Positions 7,303 through 12,284 of a stretch of 12,284 nucleotides of DNA are shown in pieces. The notes beneath the pieces are model-generated. The model was not told where the DNA came from and ran no database searches. It saw only the letters and a program-made list of their open reading frames with translations. The DNA is from Chloroflexaceae bacterium UBA1466 (GTDB taxonomy: Bacteria; Chloroflexota; Chloroflexia; Chloroflexales; Chloroflexaceae), in NCBI GenBank assembly GCA_002325605.1, contig DCSM01000131.1, forward strand, positions 1-12,284, in the 5' to 3' direction. Within the stretch, counting starts at the first letter, position 1; each line of letters begins with the position of its first letter. A program made the position numbers and the translations under genes.

Positions 7303-8788
7303 TAGTTGCTGTTGGGTTATAAGCACTATAAATCAGGCGCGAAAAGTCGGCAAACGTTGGGCAAGCTAGATCATCATTCAGATATTCAACATCTTGATAA
7401 AGAAATAAGGAGATTAGAAAATCACCACCTGGCGAGCGAACAATTCCAACATCGGCTTGCATATCATCAACCCAGCCGCTCTTATGCTCAACCCGAATTC
7501 CTTTTGGCAAACCAGAGACCATCCGCTTTTGATCACCATTTTGAGCGAGGCGATCTAGCATTTCTTGGCAACGAGCAGGCGTAAGATTAGCGCCAAAGCG
7601 TTTAAGCAATTCACCTTTGCCCTGCCGACACTGTTCAATCAAGAACAACAACCGCCCCATTTCGGCGGGCGTAGTCCGCAAAACGGGGTCAGCTTCCGTA
7701 AAAGGTGGGCTACCTTCGGTTGGCGGGCCGCGTTTAATGGGCAAATTGCGGACATTAACGAGATATTCAAAACCTTCATACGGCAGATATTGATAGGTAT
7801 GTTGAAGCCCCAATTGTTGCATTGTTTCGGTCATTTGAAGGGCCCCAACCAGCGCATCCTCGGTTCCAAAACCTTTAACCGACTCAGCCAACATCCTATT
7901 AGCTGCTAGATTATCGCTATCCACAATCATATTGCGTAAAAAACCCTCTTCAGCAGCATCAAATTGGGGTAAACCCAGATAGGATTGCAATAAAATAGCA
8001 ATTTTCATCACACTCGCGCCCGAAAAAACCGTATTAGCATTATAATCTATGGTTTCACCGCTCTTTAGATCAACAAAATGGAGCCCCGCGATGCCTGGCC
8101 ACTTGGTAACAAGCGTCTTCAATTGCTCCCGAAGTTGGGCCAGGGCGACCTTAGATGCTTGCGGATGGGGCTGCAATTCCAGGGTCAAGCGCCGATTGGT
8201 ATACGGGTTCTGGAGATATTTCGTTAGCTGCTGGCTGGCCGCTGCAACATCAAGCCATGCTCCTGGCTGGGCGACAAATTGCGGCGCACCATTTTGTTGT
8301 ACCACCCGCAAAGTCGGCGAAACCTCGACCTGTTGCGCCAGCCAAGTGAGGTGGTGGCGCAGGGCTTCAGCATCGAATTCGACGCGTAAAGGGATGTGAA
8401 TAGACTTGGTTTGGGCAGCGGCACTACGGGCTTCGGCCAACATTTTGTCTAACGGGACACGGAGCTTCAAGTCAACGGGACGCAAGGCTAAACTGGCTTT
8501 GCCCGCCCTAATTTCTAAGGGCCTTTCAAGCAGCGCAAGTTTTGCAGCGAGCTTCTCCCGCGCAATTTCGACTTTTAAGCCCCCAACTTCCACGCCCGCA
8601 ATTTGGGTATTAGGGGGCAGCACGGGAATGGGAGTTGGGCGCAGCAAAAAGGTTTCAGCAGGCATACTACTGCTCATCGAAGCATCAGTAACTCGTGCAG
8701 AAACATTAGAATCTTGCACAAACCCACACCCACTGCATAAAAAAGCTCCCCAAAGCAAACTCAAAATTATCGTAAAAGGTAGGCGCAC
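7292..8788 (-). CDS. Lipoprotein serine hydrolase: PG_binding_4-like domain plus class-A beta-lactamase-like domain
   Basis: A 498-residue predicted lipoprotein. Residues 1-20 form a signal peptide ending 'LCSGC', so Cys21 would be lipidated, although Cys at -3 makes the lipobox imperfect. A Ser/Pro-rich linker leads to a region (about 62-205, 'IAGVEVGGLKVEIAREKL') like the YoaR/PG_binding_4 family found beside peptidoglycan enzymes. The C-terminal domain (about 212-490) has the penicillin-binding-protein/beta-lactamase motifs: S259-V-M-K262, S291-D-N293, K436-S-G438, and 'RTTPAEMGRLL' (371-381). I do not see the omega-loop ExxxN that supplies Glu166 in class A beta-lactamases, so a D,D-peptidase, esterase or peptidoglycan-sensing role is as likely as beta-lactam hydrolysis. 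Translation starts at GTG with AAGGA 8 nt upstream. It lies 14 nt after clpS, and its stop overlaps the cca start. Confidence 0.85.
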   Translation of the reverse strand: MRLPFTIILSLLWGAFLCSGCGFVQDSNVSARVTDASMSSSMPAETFLLRPTPIPVLPPNTQIAGVEVGGLKVEIAREKLAAKLALLERPLEIRAGKASLALRPVDLKLRVPLDKMLAEARSAAAQTKSIHIPLRVEFDAEALRHHLTWLAQQVEVSPTLRVVQQNGAPQFVAQPGAWLDVAAASQQLTKYLQNPYTNRRLTLELQPHPQASKVALAQLREQLKTLVTKWPGIAGLHFVDLKSGETIDYNANTVFSGASVMKIAILLQSYLGLPQFDAAEEGFLRNMIVDSDNLAANRMLAESVKGFGTEDALVGALQMTETMQQLGLQHTYQYLPYEGFEYLVNVRNLPIKRGPPTEGSPPFTEADPVLRTTPAEMGRLLFLIEQCRQGKGELLKRFGANLTPARCQEMLDRLAQNGDQKRMVSGLPKGIRVEHKSGWVDDMQADVGIVRSPGGDFLISLFLYQDVEYLNDDLACPTFADFSRLIYSAYNPTATNDQ

Positions 8789-8796
8789 GCGTAAAT

Positions 8797-8801
8797 TCCT
8801 T
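8797..8801 (-). promoter_or_regulatory. Ribosome binding site fixing the GTG start of the lipoprotein gene
   Basis: AAGGA on the minus strand, 8 nt before GTG at 8786-8788. It lies in the 14-nt gap after the clpS stop. Starting here gives an immediate basic-hydrophobic signal peptide (MRLPFTIILS), which supports the choice of GTG. Confidence 0.75.
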
Positions 8802-8802
8802 T

Positions 8803-9147
8803 TTAAGCTTCTGGTTCCAAATGAAAAGTCAAAGGATAGCCTGCTGAATGGGCCAGGCTATGGGCCGCATAAACTCGTTCTTGGGCTTCCCGCAAAGGTA
8901 ACGTGGTGACGTAGGCTTTGCCTTCATGATGGGCTTTCAACATCACTTCAATCGCTTGCTCTAAATTGAGGCGAAAGAAAGTTTGTAAAACCGCGACTAC
9001 AAACTCCATCGGCGTAAGATCATCGTTTTCAATAATGACGCGATAGGGTTTTTCTAATTCTTCACGAGGAATCACTAAATAATCTGTTTTCGGGGTTACA
9101 CGCACCCCAGGTTCATTTATGGACACAATCGGCCTCGGTTTCCCCAT
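8803..9147 (-). CDS. clpS: ClpS, adaptor of the ClpAP/ClpCP protease for N-degron substrates
   Basis: Binds proteins with destabilising N-terminal residues and hands them to a Clp AAA+ unfoldase. The 114-residue protein has a 33-residue N-terminal extension followed by the ClpS core: 'PYRVIIENDDLTPMEFVVAVL' by position 34-54, with N41-D42-D43 (N-terminal amine binding), M47 (pocket gatekeeper) and H73 in 'KAHHEGKA', matching Asn34-Asp35, Met40 and His66 of the E. coli protein. So the degron pocket looks functional. The ATG at 9145-9147 overlaps the yvcK end by 35 nt and has no ribosome binding site; a GTG at 9124-9126 has GAGG 6 nt upstream and may be the true start, giving 107 residues. No clpA, clpC or clpP is in the window. 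Overlap with yvcK implies coupled translation. Confidence 0.93.
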   Translation of the reverse strand: MGKPRPIVSINEPGVRVTPKTDYLVIPREELEKPYRVIIENDDLTPMEFVVAVLQTFFRLNLEQAIEVMLKAHHEGKAYVTTLPLREAQERVYAAHSLAHSAGYPLTFHLEPEA

Positions 9148-10159
9148 TTTGGGCTACGAGAATTTGCCAAAGGGTTTGCCCCACCAAGGCGGGTTGATGG
9201 CGCAAAGTATCAGCTTTAGCCCATAAAATCCGCTTGTTGGCCGTTACTTCAACAAAATCGGCCACAATTGGTTTCACCCCCCAAGCTGCGATCTGCGCTA
9301 ATTCGGCGGCCTTTGGTTGAAGTAAGATCAAGCCTTCTTGGGCATAAGCGGCAATCAAAGGCGCTGGAAGCTCAGGGCTATGGTTGATTAGCGCATAATC
9401 TAATGTTCCTGGCCCAAGCATAGCTACCATTTGGCGCAAATGCTCAAGCAGCGAAAAACCGTCAGTTTGCCCTGGCTGAGTTGTCGTATTGCAAACAAAA
9501 ACGACCTGCGCTTTGGTCTGCTGAAGCGCCCCTACTATACCATGAAAAAGTAAAGAGGCCAGCACGGAGGTAAAAAGGCTGCCTGGCCCCAAAACGACCA
9601 GATCTGCAGCTTCAATGGCCGCCAGCACTGGGGGATACGCTTGCGCGGTTGAGGCGGCGAGAAAGAGGCGTTTGATTGGGGCTTTCTGAAGTCCGCGAAC
9701 GGCGAATTCTTGCTCAACAATTTGCCCATCCGCAAGCTCGGCACAAAGCTGCGTATTAGCCGTGGAGACGGGCAAAACTTGGGCCGTTTGGCCGACCAAT
9801 TCAGCTGTGAGCGCAAGCGCTTGGGCAAAATCGCCGGTCAACTGGGTCAGCGCCGCGATGAGCAGATTGCCAAAGGCCATGCCATCTAATTCAGGCAGAA
9901 GCTGAGTATGAAACCGATGTTGCAAAAGTTTGGGCCAAAGAGCTTCTGGATCAGGAGCTAAATTCGCTAGCGTACTCCGCAGGTCGCCAGGCGCAGGAAT
10001 ATCCCCAATTAGCCGTGCGACCCCCGTACTTCGCCCCGTATCCGTTACGGCCACCACGGCGGTTAATTCCTCAAAATAAGGCCTCGCGCCCAAAATAACT
10101 TGGCTGACCCCGCCTCCCCCACCAATAGCAACCAAACGATGCTGTTTTGCCTTTACCAT
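9113..10159 (-). CDS. yvcK: YvcK/CofD-like family protein (gluconeogenesis/cell-shape factor), divergent form
   Basis: A 348-residue cytoplasmic protein of the YvcK branch of the CofD-like family. In Bacillus and mycobacteria (CuvA), YvcK binds UDP-GlcNAc-type nucleotides and is needed for normal growth on gluconeogenic carbon, cell shape and peptidoglycan synthesis. Here the nucleotide loop is 'AIGGGGGVSQ' (11-20; usual form GGGTGLS), followed by 'VTDTGRSTGVARL' (38-50; usual form VADDGGSSGRLR), 'PAPGDLRSTLANL' (55-67), 'MAFGNLLIAAL' (94-104), 'VVLGPGSLFTSVL' (188-200) and 'FVCNTTTQPGQTDGFSLLEH' (221-240). The fold signature is clear, but two active-loop motifs depart from the Firmicutes/Actinobacteria form. 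AGGA overlaps the stop of the upstream glycosyltransferase gene and lies 8 nt before the ATG. Usual neighbours rapZ (yvcJ) and whiA (yvcL) are absent here. Confidence 0.9.
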   Translation of the reverse strand: MVKAKQHRLVAIGGGGGVSQVILGARPYFEELTAVVAVTDTGRSTGVARLIGDIPAPGDLRSTLANLAPDPEALWPKLLQHRFHTQLLPELDGMAFGNLLIAALTQLTGDFAQALALTAELVGQTAQVLPVSTANTQLCAELADGQIVEQEFAVRGLQKAPIKRLFLAASTAQAYPPVLAAIEAADLVVLGPGSLFTSVLASLLFHGIVGALQQTKAQVVFVCNTTTQPGQTDGFSLLEHLRQMVAMLGPGTLDYALINHSPELPAPLIAAYAQEGLILLQPKAAELAQIAAWGVKPIVADFVEVTANKRILWAKADTLRHQPALVGQTLWQILVAQNGETEADCVHK

Positions 10160-10168
10160 AGACTTTTC

Positions 10169-11440
10169 CTAACTTAGCTTTTCACGCGGCAGTAACGCAT
10201 GATACAAGGCTTTGGTCTGTTGTGCAACCACCGGCCAAGCATAGCGTTCTTGCACGATTCGCACGCTCTCCTTGCCCCAGTTTGACCATTGTTCGCGCTG
10301 GGCTAAAACTATTCGCAGCTTGGCGACTAAATCAGCTATTTCGCCAGGTTTGACCAAATAACCATTTTGCCCATCAAACACTTTATCGGGAATGCCTCCA
10401 ACCGCACTGGCCACAATTGGGCGACGATGAATCATCCCTTCCAAAGTCACTAAAGAAGAACCTTCGTAAAGCGTTGGGTGGATGACAATATCCACTTCTT
10501 CGTAAAGACTATGCAGTTCAGCATCGGTCAAGCGCCCCACAAAAGTAACATGGCGGCCTAAACCTGCTTGTTGAGCTTGCTGCTGGAGCGCATTTGCTTC
10601 CTTACCTTCGCCGACCAAAAGCCAATGCCAAGTCGAGGGCAAAATGTCTTGAATCTGAGCCAAAGCCGCGAGGAGGATGTGATAACCTTTATTAGCTTCC
10701 AGCCGCCCGACGCTGAAGAAAATCGGGCTTGCAGTTGCGAGCTTAAATTGCTCTCGAAGCTTGGAACGAAGTTCATCGCTTACAAGACTCAAACATTCAG
10801 CTACATCTATTGCACTCGGAATCACAACGACTTTCGCAGAATCAACGCCGAGATATTTGGGCAAATCAGCTTGAGTACAATGATCAGTAGCAATAACCCG
10901 ATCAGCCTGGCGATGGCCAAAGTTGGATAAGGCGCGAAAAGGTGCATAAGCTAACCACTTAGCACGATCTGGGGTGCGATATTCCTCCATGCCATGCGGA
11001 TTGGCTATGAAAGGCGTGGTTTGAAGCTCAGAAAAACGTTTTCTAAGTACAGCGTAGCCAAAAGCGCACAGCCCTTGGCTATGGACAAGATCAACTTGAC
11101 CTTGCCGCACAGCTTGCGCCGCTAGTTGCCCCAGTTGCCAGCTATACCAAGGATAGTTGAGCGTCCTTCCCAAAATGCTATTCGGGCGCAAGAAGGGCGA
11201 AGTGAAATCGTAGCGCAAGTGAATCAGCGTTGGCTGCAATGAATTAGGCAAATCTGCGATTTTGGGCAGCGCTAGAGCGACGGAGGTTGTGGAAGGTGGG
11301 GTTTGAACATAGAGTTTCACCACGACTCCCAGGCGAGCTAAATGCGTTGTCAAGTGAAAGACGTGGCGTTCAATCCCCCCAAAGCCATGCAGGGGATAAA
11401 CTACTCGCGCTAACATAGCGACACGGAGGGGTTTGGGCAT
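10169..11440 (-). CDS. Family 4 glycosyltransferase (GT-B fold)
   Basis: Transfers a sugar from a nucleotide-activated donor, retaining anomeric configuration; probably cytoplasmic or membrane-peripheral. From the ATG at 11438-11440 it has 423 residues. The N-terminal Rossmann half has 'GFGGIERHVFHLTTHLA' (19-35), the GT4 acceptor-side glycine loop; the C-terminal half has 'SVGRLEANKGYHILLAAL' (243-260), 'VGEGKE' (276-281), 'DIVIHPTLYEGSSLVTLEGM' (317-336) with the E326-x7-E334 pair that binds the donor nucleotide sugar, and 'VGGIPDKVFDGQNGYLV' (347-363). A TTG at 11459-11461 would add seven residues; neither start has a strong ribosome binding site. It is first in its transcript, 9 nt before yvcK, downstream of an extended -10 promoter. 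Neither the sugar nor the acceptor can be named; the neighbourhood suggests an envelope glycan or glycolipid. Confidence 0.92.
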   Translation of the reverse strand: MPKPLRVAMLARVVYPLHGFGGIERHVFHLTTHLARLGVVVKLYVQTPPSTTSVALALPKIADLPNSLQPTLIHLRYDFTSPFLRPNSILGRTLNYPWYSWQLGQLAAQAVRQGQVDLVHSQGLCAFGYAVLRKRFSELQTTPFIANPHGMEEYRTPDRAKWLAYAPFRALSNFGHRQADRVIATDHCTQADLPKYLGVDSAKVVVIPSAIDVAECLSLVSDELRSKLREQFKLATASPIFFSVGRLEANKGYHILLAALAQIQDILPSTWHWLLVGEGKEANALQQQAQQAGLGRHVTFVGRLTDAELHSLYEEVDIVIHPTLYEGSSLVTLEGMIHRRPIVASAVGGIPDKVFDGQNGYLVKPGEIADLVAKLRIVLAQREQWSNWGKESVRIVQERYAWPVVAQQTKALYHALLPREKLS

Positions 11441-11476
11441 GCGTTTACTTTTTCTAATCAAGGTCGACTTTGAGTT

Positions 11477-11485
11477 ATTGTACCA
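11477..11485 (-). promoter_or_regulatory. Extended -10 promoter for the glycosyltransferase-yvcK-clpS series
   Basis: Minus-strand TGGTACAAT: a TACAAT -10 hexamer (5 of 6 to consensus) with the TGn extension, ending 36 nt before the ATG at 11440. No good -35 is seen at 16-18 nt, as is common for extended -10 promoters. It is the only convincing promoter found ahead of the minus-strand series. Confidence 0.55.
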
Positions 11486-11546
11486 CGGGATTTAAGGCTA
11501 CTTCTCTTCTTTGTGCTTAGAGCGCAATGCTTCTGCGAAGATGTCC

Positions 11547-11562
11547 CAAAAAGGCCTTTTTG
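11547..11562. repeat. Perfect 16-bp palindrome between the divergent genes (possible operator)
   Basis: CAAAAAGGCCTTTTTG is fully self-complementary, with no loop, so it is a poor hairpin but a good dimeric protein site. It lies 10 nt upstream of the plus-strand extended -10 element, across its -35 position, and 61 nt upstream of the minus-strand promoter. A regulator site is inferred; A/T-tract bending is an alternative. Confidence 0.45.
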
Positions 11563-11572
11563 CCTCCAAATG

Positions 11573-11581
11573 TGTTATAAT
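11573..11581 (+). promoter_or_regulatory. Extended -10 promoter for the Rpn-type nuclease gene
   Basis: TGTTATAAT: a perfect TATAAT with the TGn extension, ending 38 nt before the ATG at 11620. No clear -35 is present at the usual distance; the 16-bp palindrome occupies that position. Confidence 0.65.
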
Positions 11582-11619
11582 CGCAGCTAGAAAGGTAAGT
11601 TTAAGCGAAAGGGTCTTAC

Positions 11620-12284
11620 ATGGCAAAAACCGATGAAATCCTCAAGCGGTTGGTGCAGCTTTGTCCGCACGACTTCGCTGAGGTATTGCTCAAGACCAAG
11701 GTGCAAACGGTCAGCCCTTGCGCCAGCGAATTGCCCCGTTCCACAGCGGCGTTGCGGGCCGACCAGGTTTTTATGGTTACGACGGCAGCGGGAGCCGAGG
11801 TGGTCTTACACCTCGAATTCCAAGCCCGCAAATCGCACAAGCCAATGCCGCAGCGCCAACTGATCTACATTACCCGCTTGGCTGAATTGTATAAGTTGCC
11901 CCTGCGGAGTGTGGTTTTCTACATCGGGACAGGAGCGGGCAAAGGTGATACGGGCCAGCATTCTTACCCCCATGCCGATGGCGAAGCGATTGTCAACTGG
12001 CGCTACGACGTAATCCATCTTTGGCAAATGACGGACGAGGAATTGCTGAAGATCGGGAAATTGGGTTTGTTAGTCCTCCTGGGGCAAACGAAGATTACCA
12101 ATCCCACAAAAACGATTCCTGCGGTCTTCAAGCACCTTAACGCGGTTGCGGATGAGGAACTGCGGGGGAACTTACTGGAACTATTAGCCGCCTTAATTAC
12201 AGATAAGGAGATTCTAGCCATGGTCGAAAGACTAATCCTCACGGATGAATTACTGGTGGGGACACCTTACATGGAACGGTTGCA
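11620..12284 (+). CDS. Rpn-family (recombination-promoting nuclease/putative transposase) PD-(D/E)XK protein, partial
   Basis: The only convincing plus-strand gene; 221 residues are seen before the window ends. It starts MAKTDEILKRLVQLCPHDFAE and has the nuclease core 'LRADQVFMV' (D48) and 'VVLHLEFQARKSH' with E66-x-Q68, the ExQ form of the PD-(D/E)XK signature used by the Rpn/transposase_31-like families. These are DNA endonucleases; the E. coli Rpn proteins promote RecA-independent recombination, and some act as phage-defence or toxin-like genes with variable C-terminal domains. Later positions show 'VINLW'-type strands (here 'DVIHLWQMTDEELL', about 136-149) and a helical C-terminal region typical of the cyanobacterial/Chloroflexi subgroup. 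Start: ATG with AGGG 7 nt upstream, 38 nt after an extended -10. The C-terminus, where a DUF4351-like segment often lies, is outside the window. Confidence 0.85.
   Translation, partial: MAKTDEILKRLVQLCPHDFAEVLLKTKVQTVSPCASELPRSTAALRADQVFMVTTAAGAEVVLHLEFQARKSHKPMPQRQLIYITRLAELYKLPLRSVVFYIGTGAGKGDTGQHSYPHADGEAIVNWRYDVIHLWQMTDEELLKIGKLGLLVLLGQTKITNPTKTIPAVFKHLNAVADEELRGNLLELLAALITDKEILAMVERLILTDELLVGTPYMERL

Larger units (their letters stand above)
11441..11619. other. Divergent intergenic region
   Basis: A 179-bp non-coding stretch between the glycosyltransferase (leftward) and the Rpn-type gene (rightward). It holds one extended -10 promoter for each direction and a 16-bp perfect palindrome between them. 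Nothing resembling a tRNA, riboswitch or terminator was seen. Confidence 0.7.

Noticed and set aside
8406..8909. A 167-codon plus-strand frame across the lipoprotein start and clpS end
   Set aside because: It is the antisense of a signal peptide, linker and ClpS tail; no motif, and it spans two real genes.
11616..12242. Minus-strand open frames opposite the Rpn-type gene
   Set aside because: Short, overlapping and without motifs; the plus-strand frame is continuous with a promoter and a recognised nuclease signature.
1..12284. CRISPR arrays, tRNA or rRNA genes, prophage or integrase genes, IS ends
   Set aside because: No regularly spaced repeats, cloverleaf-like segments, transposase or integrase motifs, or terminal inverted repeats were found by eye on either strand.

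Overview
The window looks like chromosomal DNA of a bacterium of the phylum Chloroflexota, probably class Chloroflexia (filamentous Chloroflexi). The reasons are indirect: moderate GC; a YvcK protein carrying 'VTDTGRSTG' in place of the usual aspartate/glycine loop; a lipoprotein joining a PG_binding_4-type domain to a class-A beta-lactamase-like domain; a VWA protein ending in a basic Thr-rich tail; and Uma2 and Rpn-type nuclease genes of the sort scattered in many copies through Chloroflexi and cyanobacteria. The phylum is inferred from protein character only; there is no rRNA to confirm it.

Almost everything lies on the minus strand. Read in the direction of transcription (right to left), a promoter near 11480 leads into a compact series: a GT4 glycosyltransferase, YvcK, ClpS, a secreted beta-lactamase-fold serine hydrolase, a CCA-adding tRNA nucleotidyltransferase, an AEC-family permease and protein-L-isoaspartate methyltransferase. 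Spacers from the glycosyltransferase to the permease are 1 to 14 nt, or the genes overlap. A 60-nt spacer precedes pcm and a 68-nt spacer follows it. Then come a Uma2-type nuclease, a small M50 intramembrane protease and triosephosphate isomerase, ending at a hairpin (1988-2032) that looks like an intrinsic terminator. Beyond it are a VWA-domain protein and a membrane-anchored cyclophilin, which runs off the left edge.

At the right edge a divergent plus-strand gene encodes an Rpn-family PD-(D/E)XK nuclease, cut by the window end. The 179-bp region between the divergent genes holds two extended -10 promoters facing opposite ways and a perfect 16-bp palindrome.

Functionally the window mixes envelope functions (glycosyltransferase, YvcK, lipoprotein hydrolase, M50 protease, anchored cyclophilin) with protein quality control (ClpS, Pcm, cyclophilin) and housekeeping (CCA enzyme, TpiA). 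I found no rRNA, tRNA, CRISPR array, insertion sequence or phage gene. No clearly new multi-gene system is visible; the most interesting points are the divergent YvcK linked to ClpS and envelope genes, the beta-lactamase-fold lipoprotein without a recognisable Glu166, and the conserved-looking basic tail of the VWA protein.
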